From Clostridiales bacterium (GTDB taxonomy: Bacteria > Bacillota > Clostridia > Lachnospirales > Lachnospiraceae), in NCBI GenBank assembly GCA_019420405.1, contig JAHZHF010000020.1:1-22014 (forward strand): a DNA stretch of 22,014 nucleotides, given 5' to 3'. Each line of letters starts with the position of its first letter. Within the stretch, counting starts at the first letter, position 1. Position numbers and translations under genes: made by a program. A model generated the notes under the pieces. It was not told the origin of the DNA and searched no databases. It worked only from the letters and a program-made list of their open reading frames with translations. Below, piece after piece: positions 1-7,682 of this stretch.

Positions 1-144
1 TCCGTATCCGGTACTTTGTAGTTTCCCTTATTCCCTGGAGCGAAGCCCTGAGTCAACCTACATTCCCGCAGAATGCGTCTTGAGAATCGCCCCTGTTTTC
101 GGACGTTTTTCATCCGTAAGTTATTGAACTTTATAGCTGGAAAA

Positions 145-1161
145 TTAGAACGTTAATACAATCTTCCTGATCGACGGATCTCCGCTATCCGAGAAATCGA
201 ATGCAGCCTGTGCTTCCTCGATCGGATAGGTATGGGAAGCCGCGCCTGAGAGATCCAGCTTGCCCTCATTGATCAGCTCGATTGCCTTCCCGAACATTCT
301 GTTCTGAAGTCTGGAGCCTCTCACATCCAGCTCTTTTGATGTGATCAGGAACTGATTCACCTCTGTCGGAGCTGTCGAGAATCCCATTGTCATCACACGT
401 CCGGCATTTCCTGTTGCCTTTAACAGGGTGATCAGGGAATCTTTCGTACACGCAGCGTCGATTGACACTGTGCTTCCGTGTCCGTGTGTATATTCCTTTA
501 CTTTCTCAACAAGGTCTTCTTTCAGGCTGTTGATCGTATACATTGCACCGTTTTCTTTCGCTTCCTCCAGCTTCTCATCCTGGATATCAGCTACGATGAT
601 ATGTTTGCATGTCAGACGTGCGATCTTGAGGATTGTACTTCCGAGAGCGCCCGCTCCCATGATCAGAAGCATATCATCTTCCTTAAGCTCTGCTCTTGCG
701 CAGGACTGGATCGCAATCGTTGTAGGCTCGATCATAACTGCGTCCGTATCCGCCAGAGAATCCGGCAGGATGTAGCAGTCGTCCTCCGGCACAGCGATAT
801 ACTCGCGGTATCCGCCGTCTACATGGACGCCGCGCACCTTAAGGTTATCGCACACGTTTCCACGTCCGAGGCTGCACGGATAGCAGTGTCCGCAGCTGAT
901 CACCTGATTGATGATCACGCGGTCTCCAACTTTTAAGTTTTTCACATCCGGACCGATCTCGTCCACAACGCCCACCATCTCATGTCCGATGATACGCGGA
1001 TATGTGGCCGCCGCGTTCGTTCCGTGGTAAATTCCTCTGTCGGAACCGCAGATTCCCGCCGCAGTCATTTTTACAAGTACGTTATTGTGTTCGTCAATAA
1101 CCGGTTTCTCTATATCCAGGATCTTCATTTCTCCCGGCTTAACTACCTGAACAGCTTTCAT
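145..1161 (-). CDS. Zinc-dependent alcohol/polyol dehydrogenase (MDR family)
   Basis: Probable NAD(P)-dependent oxidation of a secondary alcohol or polyol, or the reverse reduction, in the cytoplasm. The 338-residue protein has the medium-chain dehydrogenase layout. The catalytic zinc ligands are C38 in AAGICGSD and H60-E61 in GHEMVGVV. Four structural-zinc cysteines lie at C90, C93, C96 and C104 (CGHCYPCSLGRGNVC). The Rossmann motif GAGALG is near residues 169-174. I chose the ATG at 1161 because MKAVQVVKPG is the family N-terminus and the codon overlaps the upstream stop as ATGA, which implies translational coupling; the open frame extends further upstream but inside the preceding gene. It is the last gene of the long operon. 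It resembles sorbitol, threonine and L-idonate dehydrogenases, but the substrate is unknown. Confidence 0.9.
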   Translation of the reverse strand: MKAVQVVKPGEMKILDIEKPVIDEHNNVLVKMTAAGICGSDRGIYHGTNAAATYPRIIGHEMVGVVDEIGPDVKNLKVGDRVIINQVISCGHCYPCSLGRGNVCDNLKVRGVHVDGGYREYIAVPEDDCYILPDSLADTDAVMIEPTTIAIQSCARAELKEDDMLLIMGAGALGSTILKIARLTCKHIIVADIQDEKLEEAKENGAMYTINSLKEDLVEKVKEYTHGHGSTVSIDAACTKDSLITLLKATGNAGRVMTMGFSTAPTEVNQFLITSKELDVRGSRLQNRMFGKAIELINEGKLDLSGAASHTYPIEEAQAAFDFSDSGDPSIRKIVLTF

Positions 1162-2072
1162 TTCTGTTTTTCCTCCAATGCATGTACCATTTCTACAAGA
1201 AATTCGTGAGACGGAGCCGGAACTCCGCATTTCTTTGAAGCTCTTACAACAGAGCCGCTGATTGTATCCACTTCCGTCTTCCTGCCGTCGCGCAGATCCG
1301 CACGGATGGACGTGCAGCCGTTCGGCGACATCTCGGATGTCTTTTTCACTTTTGCGATAATTGCCTCGTCATCCGCTTTCAGCCCGAGACCTCTCGCCAC
1401 GGCAGCCGCCTCATGGATCAGGCGAACCGTCATGTTCCACGCATGTTCATTTCCTGCGATATACCCCATATCCACCTGGAGGATTCCGGTTACCGCACTG
1501 AGGGACACGTTTGTAAAAAGCTTGTCCCAGATGAGCTGCTGGATATTATCGCTGACTGTAGTCTGGAATCCGCACGCGTCAAATGTCTCTTTCAGCCTGG
1601 GAAGGAATCCGTTCGTATCTTCTGTCAGCATTCCGATATTCGTCTCTCCGACGCCGCCATGTCTTACATGAGCAGGGCCGAGCACTGCGCCGTTGTCATT
1701 TGTTGTTCCGATGATGATATGATCCTCCGGAACGAACTCACGGATCAGATCCTCGTGTCCGGAACCGTTCTGCAGTGTCATAACATAAGTATCCGGTCCG
1801 ATAATCCCTTTATTTCCGGACAGCGCCGCACGTGAAAACAGTGATTTCACGAAGAGAATAATCAGATCCACCGGCTCTAAGCCCTCCGTCGTGGTCACAG
1901 CCTTCGGATGATAGATATTCTCCGTATCATTTTCTTCAATTTTTAAACCGGCTGCATTGATCTGATCCACGATCGGGGCTGCTGTATCCACCATGTACAC
2001 TTCGTTGTGCTGGGATAAATGTCCTCCGTAAATCGAACCCATAGCGCCGGCGCCAACTACAGCTATTTTCAT
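1158..2072 (-). CDS. Ketopantoate reductase-like dehydrogenase (ApbA/PanE family)
   Basis: NADPH-dependent 2-ketoacid reductase fold, 304 residues, the usual family length. The N-terminus MKIAVVGAGAMGSIYGG is the dinucleotide-binding glycine motif. LQNGSGHED holds the conserved NG. IWDKLFTNVSLSAVTGIL carries the expected catalytic lysine. SIRADLRDGRKTEVD matches the C-terminal substrate-binding signature. The classic PanE makes pantoate from ketopantoate, but here the gene sits among catabolic genes with no pantothenate neighbours, so it more likely reduces, or in reverse oxidises, a branched or hydroxylated 2-keto acid made by the pathway. It follows the cyclase gene after a 108-base gap and overlaps the alcohol dehydrogenase gene by four bases. 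Confidence 0.87.
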   Translation of the reverse strand: MKIAVVGAGAMGSIYGGHLSQHNEVYMVDTAAPIVDQINAAGLKIEENDTENIYHPKAVTTTEGLEPVDLIILFVKSLFSRAALSGNKGIIGPDTYVMTLQNGSGHEDLIREFVPEDHIIIGTTNDNGAVLGPAHVRHGGVGETNIGMLTEDTNGFLPRLKETFDACGFQTTVSDNIQQLIWDKLFTNVSLSAVTGILQVDMGYIAGNEHAWNMTVRLIHEAAAVARGLGLKADDEAIIAKVKKTSEMSPNGCTSIRADLRDGRKTEVDTISGSVVRASKKCGVPAPSHEFLVEMVHALEEKQK

Positions 2073-2138
2073 TTATTTCACCACTTTCTCAGACGCGACG
2101 CTCTGAATCTATCAGGGCGCCGCGCTATAATTCCACTC

Positions 2139-2167
2139 AGTATATCACGTACAGTCCTATGACTGAA
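2139..2167 (-). promoter_or_regulatory. Candidate internal promoter ahead of the PanE-like gene
   Basis: Read on the minus strand there is a TG-extended -10 (TGATATACT, hexamer at 2139-2144) with a weak -35 TTCAGT at 2162-2167 and a 17-base spacer. It lies in the 108-base gap after the cyclase gene. The -35 falls inside the repeat at 2150-2174. It could let panE-adh be transcribed separately. This rests on motif matching only. Confidence 0.3.
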
Positions 2168-2174
2168 CTGTTAC
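2150..2174. repeat. Dispersed repeat copy (CTGAACTGTTAC type)
   Basis: The stretch CAGTCCTATG, one variable base, then CTGAACTGTTAC recurs in reverse complement at 12569-12592 and, for the last 12 bases, twice more near 12549 and 12665. It includes a small hairpin, CAGTC-CTAT-GACTG (2151-2164). It is intergenic, so it is not a shared protein motif. Confidence 0.7.
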
Positions 2175-2180
2175 AAATTA

Positions 2181-2873
2181 TTATCTTGAGAACTCTGCCA
2201 GGCCCTCAATTGCATATGCACGGATCGGGCAGGAGTCCAGTCCCAGAATCGGCAGCGGAGAGTAAGACATAAAGAATGTATCTGTCGTAAGCTCCTCTAA
2301 GTTCTTAAGAACCTCAAGGAATACGATGTTCTCTGCCATGCAGATATCATGGAACGGTTTTACGTCCTCGTTGCAGTTCTCGATGGAAACACCATCACCG
2401 AATCCGACACATTTTACCTTGTGATCTACACACCACTGAGCTGTCTCACCGTTTACAAAGAGACGTTTGTCTTTCTCTGTGTTTGTATCCGGAGTAAACG
2501 GAGCCAGTTTGTAGGAGGAGTCAAGGATCAGGATATCTCCCTCTTTGAGCCATCCTTCTGTCGCTTTGTCAAGGTCTGCTGCCGTAATATGAGCATTCGG
2601 AGCAAGTGTGTCTTTCAGATCAACATAGATCGCTCTTCCCATGAAAGTTGTAAGCGGAAGTTCAGCCGCTGACGGCCAGTTATCATCGTGATGGTAGGGG
2701 CACTCTACGTGAGTTCCCAGATGGCTTGTCAGGTCCATAATTGTATGGAAATCCGGGATCGGGCCTCCTGTGTTAAAGCGGAACAGATGGCATCTTCTTG
2801 TCTCTGTTGCCGGATCCAGTTCCTTTGAAAGATCTACTACTCTAAGTCCGTTTCCTAATTCTAATGCGCTCAT
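2181..2873 (-). CDS. Cyclase-family metal hydrolase (PF04199, kynurenine formamidase-like)
   Basis: Predicted metal-dependent hydrolase of a cyclic or N-acyl amide or a lactone, 230 residues. The family signature HxGTHxDxPxH appears as HLGTHVECPYH at residues 51-61, with H51, H55 and H61 kept and glutamate at position 57 where aspartate is usual. The ATG at 2873 is preceded by a strong AGGAGG at 2881-2886. Relatives include bacterial kynurenine formamidase and isatin hydrolase. No tryptophan-pathway genes are nearby. In this operon a ring-opening or deacylating step alongside the HyuA-type ATPase is plausible but inferred. Confidence 0.87.
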   Translation of the reverse strand: MSALELGNGLRVVDLSKELDPATETRRCHLFRFNTGGPIPDFHTIMDLTSHLGTHVECPYHHDDNWPSAAELPLTTFMGRAIYVDLKDTLAPNAHITAADLDKATEGWLKEGDILILDSSYKLAPFTPDTNTEKDKRLFVNGETAQWCVDHKVKCVGFGDGVSIENCNEDVKPFHDICMAENIVFLEVLKNLEELTTDTFFMSYSPLPILGLDSCPIRAYAIEGLAEFSR

Positions 2874-2921
2874 TGTTGTACCTCCTGATATATTTTATTT
2901 TTATTGCTTGTTCACTGCTTC

Positions 2922-3374
2922 CTATACAGCAACTTTGATAACAACTTTTTTCACATCGCACGGTCCGCCGGCCTGTACACGCGGCTTATGTGCGTCTTCC
3001 GGAGCTACGATCACAAGATCGCCGGCCTGTAAAATAACACTGCCGGAAAATTCCGGATCCTCGTAGAATACTACGTCATTTGCGTCGTTTCTCTCAGTCT
3101 CTTTCAGACCGTCTCTCTTGCATACGCCGAATGTCTCGATTCCAGAATCAACATACTGAATATCGAAGAATTTGTCGTGTGTTTCGAAACGTGCCTCAGC
3201 GTCCGGGATCGTTGTATACGCCTGAACGTTAGCCACTACCTGATCTCCGTCGATCGGGTAGCTGCCCACTTCCAGTGACGCGATGTCTGTCTCTTTCAGC
3301 CATTTATATGCCTTGAGGAATTTGTCCTCCAGATAATTGTACTTATCTGCAATTGATACATTTGCGAATAACAT
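2922..3374 (-). CDS. YhcH/YjgK/YiaL (DUF386) family protein, copy 1
   Basis: A small cupin-like protein of COG2731 (relatives EbgC, YiaL, YhcH), usually linked to sugar-acid or sialic-acid use; biochemical role unsettled. The conserved blocks HDKFFDIQYV, FYEDPEF and PEDAHKPRVQAG are present; the histidines and acidic residues are probable metal ligands. Two in-frame ATGs are close together. AGGAGG sits only one base from the first (3380) but seven bases from the second (3374), so I use the second, giving 150 residues. The gene directly follows the DlgD-like gene, as yiaL follows yiaK in E. coli. A diverged paralog is encoded at 11070-11579 in the divergent operon. Confidence 0.9.
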   Translation of the reverse strand: MLFANVSIADKYNYLEDKFLKAYKWLKETDIASLEVGSYPIDGDQVVANVQAYTTIPDAEARFETHDKFFDIQYVDSGIETFGVCKRDGLKETERNDANDVVFYEDPEFSGSVILQAGDLVIVAPEDAHKPRVQAGGPCDVKKVVIKVAV

Positions 3375-3437
3375 ATGCATTCCTCCTTCTGCCTGCCCCT
3401 TTATCTGACCATCCGTCTTCCGCGGTCAGCCAGGCGA

Positions 3438-4511
3438 TTATTTTTTCTCGTTTTTCCCTGAGTCAACACTTGCGATATCCGTAACATTCAGGTTGCCTTC
3501 CGCAACCTGGCATACCTGAGCCCAGACCGCCTCGTCCACAGACACGCCTTCTTTCATGCTGCGCTCGCGTCTTGCAACTGTACTCTCTCCCGGATAGGAT
3601 ACATGTCCGCCCTCTTTCTCCGGATGTGCTGCGTTTGCTGCTGCGATTCTGCGATTCAGAAGTCCCTGGATCTCCTCTTTGGTTCCGAACAGGTACGGAT
3701 CATATGCGATGAAGATCTGGCAGCATCCGCCGCAGCTTCCCTTGCCTGCCTGATCAATGTCGCTTCCTGTCATTCCGTTTGCCATCAGAGCTGCTGCGAG
3801 GTCAAGCGCAAGGGCCATACCGCTTCCTTTCCAGTATCCTGTCGGAAGGATTCTCTGGCTCTGCTCAATCGCACCCGGATCGCTTGTCAGGTTGCCGTCT
3901 TTATCAAATCCGCCCGGATAGGGAAGCTCTTTTCCTGCCAGACGGTATACACCGAGTTTTCCATATGCATACTGGCTCATCGCCATGTCGAGAACAACCG
4001 GGCCGTCCTCTCTCGGGATCGCGATACAGAACGGGTTATTTCCCACGCTCGGCTTGTCGCTTCCCCACAGCGGCATACAGCTCTCTGTGTTGATCCAGGA
4101 GATTCCCGCAAATCCAGCCTCAGCCATACGCCATGCATATGTGCCTCCACGCATCCAGTGTGTCGTATTCTTGAGCGCCACACAGCCGATTCCATGCTCT
4201 TTCGCAAGCTCCATTGCGCGGTCTGCACAGAAGAGAGCGTTCGTAATACCGATTCCCATCTGTCCGTCATAGTTCTCTACAGCGCCTTTTGCGCTTACCA
4301 GTTCCGGTTTTCCTTCCAGATTAATCCAGCCTTTCTGGATATACTCAACGAATCTCGGCACACGGTTCAGTCCGTGGCTCTCCACGCCGTCTGCGCTTGA
4401 CTGGCTGTGAATCGTTGCACAGGTTTCAGCCTGCTCCTCTGAAAGTCCCGCATTGAGCAGTGCTTTCTTTACAGTTGCTTTTACAGTTTCATAATCGATG
4501 CGTAAGCTCAT
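3438..4511 (-). CDS. dlgD: 2,3-diketo-L-gulonate reductase-like, malate/L-lactate dehydrogenase family
   Basis: NAD(P)H-dependent ketoacid reductase of the Ldh_2 family (PF02615), 357 residues. Long stretches match my recollection of E. coli YiaK/DlgD: SHGLNRVPRF with the presumed catalytic His46, HWMRGGTYAW, and the block from SQYAYGKLGVYRLAGKELP through PGGFDKDGNL to RILPTGYWKGSGM. E. coli DlgD reduces 2,3-diketo-L-gulonate to 3-dehydro-L-gulonate. The enzymes that follow it there (YiaQRS, LyxK) are absent here, so a different 2-keto or 2,3-diketo acid is possible. A glycine/cysteine segment (KGSCGGCCQIF) and a C-terminal extension of about 25 residues look unlike E. coli. AAGGAGG sits just ahead of the ATG at 4511. 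Confidence 0.87.
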   Translation of the reverse strand: MSLRIDYETVKATVKKALLNAGLSEEQAETCATIHSQSSADGVESHGLNRVPRFVEYIQKGWINLEGKPELVSAKGAVENYDGQMGIGITNALFCADRAMELAKEHGIGCVALKNTTHWMRGGTYAWRMAEAGFAGISWINTESCMPLWGSDKPSVGNNPFCIAIPREDGPVVLDMAMSQYAYGKLGVYRLAGKELPYPGGFDKDGNLTSDPGAIEQSQRILPTGYWKGSGMALALDLAAALMANGMTGSDIDQAGKGSCGGCCQIFIAYDPYLFGTKEEIQGLLNRRIAAANAAHPEKEGGHVSYPGESTVARRERSMKEGVSVDEAVWAQVCQVAEGNLNVTDIASVDSGKNEKK

Positions 4512-4538
4512 CTCAATCTCCTCCTTTTCCTGTCGGTA

Positions 4539-5396
4539 TCACTTTTCCTCTGCAGGTCCGGCCGCAGGCTCCTCCGGTATCTCCGCCGCCTTGTCTTCCA
4601 AGGACTCTCCTGCATCCTGCCCGGAGCTTCCCGGCTCTCTTCCCACAAAGGTCATGATCTCATCATAGAGTCCATAGGCCTCATTCTCCGAATAACCGTA
4701 TACCAGGAATACATCCAGCACCCACGGCGCATATGGCAGGTCATTCAGCTTCGCAGCAAATCCCATGGCCGCGATCTCTCCGAGCGCATAGATTGTCGAA
4801 TCATTGTGCACCGGCCCTAACGACCACAGGCGGATCTTCTCCTGCTGCGTATATATTTCCTTTTTATACTTTTCCTCTACATAATGAAACAGCTCGTGGG
4901 CCAGCAGGAGTTTGGACACATTCAGTTTATCTGTGAGGATTTCCCGGATGCGGTCATCCGTCAGCAGTTTGTCTGCCTTCTTCACCGCATCCATGTAGAT
5001 CCTGATATTGTCCGGTTCGCGGAATTCCGCGAAGAGTACACGGTCCGTCTTCTCCGGAAGCGTCGGATACTCCACTTTCATCTTCATCGCATTTGCGAGA
5101 AGGACCGGATTCTCCGTCCCGAATTCGGCTGCTATTTTCTCCGCATACTCTTCGCCGCATTCCCACGCTTTTTCCATCCATTTCCTGCGCTGTTCATCGC
5201 TGAACTTCCCGTTTAAGGGTTCCCGCGAAAATACATACGGATACCACTCCAGGGGAGGGATCGCTGTCAGGTCTGCAAGCATTGTCTCCAGAGGATAAGG
5301 AGTGAAGACCGGGCGCTGATATCTGTTTGTACCTTGTTTGCCGAACAGGCCTCTGGCGATCGGCTGCAGCGCCCGTTTCATATCTTCTTTTGTCAT
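4539..5396 (-). CDS. Uncharacterised HExxH protein (putative zinc metallopeptidase)
   Basis: I do not recognise this 285-residue protein as a named family. It has a clear HExxH helix, LLAHELFHYVEEKY (H167, E168, H171). A second helix, ALGEIAAMGFAAKL, lies about 36 residues on, where E207 could be the third zinc ligand; the spacing and EIAAMGFA pattern recall gluzincin or ImmA/IrrE-type sites. There is no signal peptide or membrane segment, so it is probably cytoplasmic. The last 30 residues are Gly/Ala/Pro/Glu-rich and disordered. It begins five bases after the HyuA-type stop codon, so it is tightly coupled within the operon. It could cleave a peptide-like or amide substrate of the pathway, or be a structural zinc protein. 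Confidence 0.82.
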   Translation of the reverse strand: MTKEDMKRALQPIARGLFGKQGTNRYQRPVFTPYPLETMLADLTAIPPLEWYPYVFSREPLNGKFSDEQRRKWMEKAWECGEEYAEKIAAEFGTENPVLLANAMKMKVEYPTLPEKTDRVLFAEFREPDNIRIYMDAVKKADKLLTDDRIREILTDKLNVSKLLLAHELFHYVEEKYKKEIYTQQEKIRLWSLGPVHNDSTIYALGEIAAMGFAAKLNDLPYAPWVLDVFLVYGYSENEAYGLYDEIMTFVGREPGSSGQDAGESLEDKAAEIPEEPAAGPAEEK

Positions 5397-5401
5397 CCGA
5401 A

Positions 5402-7540
5402 TTAAACCTCATTTACAGAAGCTACTACAATGATTTCTTCATCCGGCTCACGATCTCCGAGATCAAGATCCATCAGCAGGTGAATCTGCTCAAGATCTGT
5501 TGCGCTGTAGTCCGAAACACGCGGTCCGAAGCATACAAAGTAATCCGGTCTTAAGATGGAGTCTGTCTTAAATACAGCGGCATTCTCCCACATATCGGCA
5601 ACGATATCTGTGTACTCGCTCACCTTACACTTCTTAACAACAGCGTTGGAGCACTGAACTTTGATGAAACCTTTCTTATCTACGATACGAACCGCTTTCT
5701 TGTCGTCGCGCACACCTTCGAATACGAAGAACTTCTCTGTCTTCTCAGCCAGTTTGATATCGGATACCTTTGGTCCGAAATCCTGAACAGCAAGCTCTTT
5801 CGCCTCTGCCTCATCACACTCTTTCAGAAGGTCTGTTGTCTTAACCTCTGTAGATCCTGTAGCGATAGCCGTAACCTTACCTGTCTGGTTATCGATCTCG
5901 ATATGTACCTCAACTGTATCCGGTGACGCACCTGAACTTACTGCCGCATCAGCAGCCTCTTTCTTCAGCTCACGGATATCCTCCTGTGACGGGTTCGGGA
6001 TCACACGCTCGATCACGTCACGAACCATGGAAAGAGCAACGCCGATGGAGGAGATAACCTCCGCATTCTCCGGAATGTTATACTGCAGGCCCATCTTCTC
6101 CGCACAGTACGGAACGAGGGAAGCAGCACCGCCGCCGCAGCCTACCAGCTTCATGCTGTCATGATCAAGCTGATATTTGTCGGCAAGCGCATTGATACAT
6201 GCGTTAACCTTCTCAAAGTCTTTGTCAAGAATCTGTGTTGCAAGCTGCTCAACTGTAATGCCCAGCTTATCAGCTACCGGCTGCATAGCTTTTCTTGCAG
6301 CGTTTGCATTTCCGTGTGCGAAGTATTTCTCTTCGATCAGTCCGAGAACGTTCGCAGCACATGTATTTGTGAAGCAGATACGTTTGCCGTTCTTTAAGCG
6401 GATTGTAACGTAGTCGCCCGGGTCACCCGGTTTCGGGCTTACCATCTCGATCTGCGGATCTACGATCTCTTCCTCGGGAGTGAAGCATGCGTACTCACAT
6501 CCTGCGATATGTGCGGAACGCGGTCCTACGTCAACAACTTCCTTGTCGTTGATACGAACCATGGAACCACCTGCACATCCGAGGATACGCACATCGAGGG
6601 AGCTGATATATGTATCGTGTCCACCGATCTGAGCATAGTCTACGCCGGGACGGCCGTTCTTGATAACACCGATGTTCGTCGTCGTTCCACCAACCTCGAA
6701 GTAGATCGCGTTGGAAGCACGCAGATACATCAGAGATCCCATAACGGAAGCAGCCGGACCTGACAGAGCAGTCAGAATCGGACGTTTTCTCATCTCGTTG
6801 ATCTCCATAACACCGCCGTCACCTCTCATGATCATCAGAGGTACGCTTACTCCGGCTTCACGTACGGAGGACTCTGTCGCGTTTGCTGTCGCCATCATCT
6901 TCGGAAGGATGGAGGCATTGATCGCTGCTGTACGTGTACGGCGTGTCAGACCGTAAAGTTTTGTGATGTCGGAAGCCATCGTTACCGGAAGTCCTTTCTT
7001 GCTTGCAACATCATAAATCTTCTGCTCCTCACCCATATCATCAACGCCGAATGCCATGGAAGCAACGATAACCTGAGCCCCTTTGTTCAGCAGGTCATCA
7101 ACGTTCTGATTGATGACATCCTCTGTGAGCATTTTTTTCTTAATATACGCGTTATATACTTTGATCATACGTCCGACTTTCTCGTCAAGAACGATGTCTT
7201 TAAGAGCGAGCTGGCGTTTTGCGAGAAGTCCCTCGAGTCCGCCTCCGGAAACACCGATTACACCTACGTTGGCAACATCGCCTTCAATAAAAGCGTTGGT
7301 AGCCTGGGTTGTAGAGTGCGCTACGAATACAACGTCTTCCGGAGAAATATTGTTTTCACGCATGCAGTTCTTAAAACTCTGTACAACTCCGGCAGCAACG
7401 CCGTCTTTGTCATCGTGTGTCGTCTTTACTTCATTTTTTCCAATGATCTCATGTGTCTCATTATCCATGGCAACACATTTCGTATAGGTACCGCCAACGT
7501 CAATTCCCATACGGACCGCTCTGTGTTTACGTTCTTCCAT
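5402..7540 (-). CDS. Hydantoinase/oxoprolinase A-family ATPase
   Basis: HyuA-type subunit (Hydant_A_N plus Hydantoinase_A) of 712 residues. Family members use ATP to phosphorylate and open cyclic amides (N-methylhydantoin, 5-oxoproline) or to activate ketones for carboxylation. Visible motifs are the N-terminal phosphate loop MGIDVGGTYTK (11-21), HSTTQATNAFIEG (75-87), MRGDGGVM (238-245), SGPAASVMG (260-268) and FEVGGTTTNIGV (281-292). Residues after about 540 form an extra alpha/beta-looking segment that I cannot assign. No HyuB partner is encoded in the window. The start at 7540 has GGAAG six bases upstream. A strong hairpin lies just upstream, between it and the permease gene. Confidence 0.88.
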   Translation of the reverse strand: MEERKHRAVRMGIDVGGTYTKCVAMDNETHEIIGKNEVKTTHDDKDGVAAGVVQSFKNCMRENNISPEDVVFVAHSTTQATNAFIEGDVANVGVIGVSGGGLEGLLAKRQLALKDIVLDEKVGRMIKVYNAYIKKKMLTEDVINQNVDDLLNKGAQVIVASMAFGVDDMGEEQKIYDVASKKGLPVTMASDITKLYGLTRRTRTAAINASILPKMMATANATESSVREAGVSVPLMIMRGDGGVMEINEMRKRPILTALSGPAASVMGSLMYLRASNAIYFEVGGTTTNIGVIKNGRPGVDYAQIGGHDTYISSLDVRILGCAGGSMVRINDKEVVDVGPRSAHIAGCEYACFTPEEEIVDPQIEMVSPKPGDPGDYVTIRLKNGKRICFTNTCAANVLGLIEEKYFAHGNANAARKAMQPVADKLGITVEQLATQILDKDFEKVNACINALADKYQLDHDSMKLVGCGGGAASLVPYCAEKMGLQYNIPENAEVISSIGVALSMVRDVIERVIPNPSQEDIRELKKEAADAAVSSGASPDTVEVHIEIDNQTGKVTAIATGSTEVKTTDLLKECDEAEAKELAVQDFGPKVSDIKLAEKTEKFFVFEGVRDDKKAVRIVDKKGFIKVQCSNAVVKKCKVSEYTDIVADMWENAAVFKTDSILRPDYFVCFGPRVSDYSATDLEQIHLLMDLDLGDREPDEEIIVVASVNEV

Positions 7541-7591
7541 TTTCTTCTTCCTTTCCTTCCATTGTGCTAGATGAATTTTGATAGGATGGTT

Positions 7592-7623
7592 ATTTATGCG
7601 GGTGCCTGTGCACCCGCATAAAT
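7592..7623 (-). promoter_or_regulatory. Strong intra-operon hairpin
   Basis: A perfect stem pairs TTTATGCGGGTGC (7593-7605) with GCACCCGCATAAA (7610-7622) around the four-base loop CTGT; one more A-T pair closes it. It lies in the 142-base gap after the permease stop and 52 bases before the HyuA-type start. On the transcribed minus strand it is followed by AACCATCC rather than a T-run, so it looks more like an mRNA processing or stability element or attenuator than a full terminator. Confidence 0.75.
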
Positions 7624-7682
7624 TCTGTTTCGGAATATCTCCTGTTTCAGATTAAAGAGAATCGTCTGTTTTTAAAATCAGC

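Noticed and set aside
1..144. Sequence after the alcohol dehydrogenase stop
   Set aside because: No gene, no strong hairpin with a T-run and no clear repeat seen. The operon terminator could lie here or beyond the window, but I cannot point to it.
3603..4400. A 265-codon open frame on the plus strand opposite the DlgD-like gene
   Set aside because: It is Cys/Ser-rich with no recognisable domain and lies wholly antisense to a clear enzyme gene. It is a by-product of codon usage.
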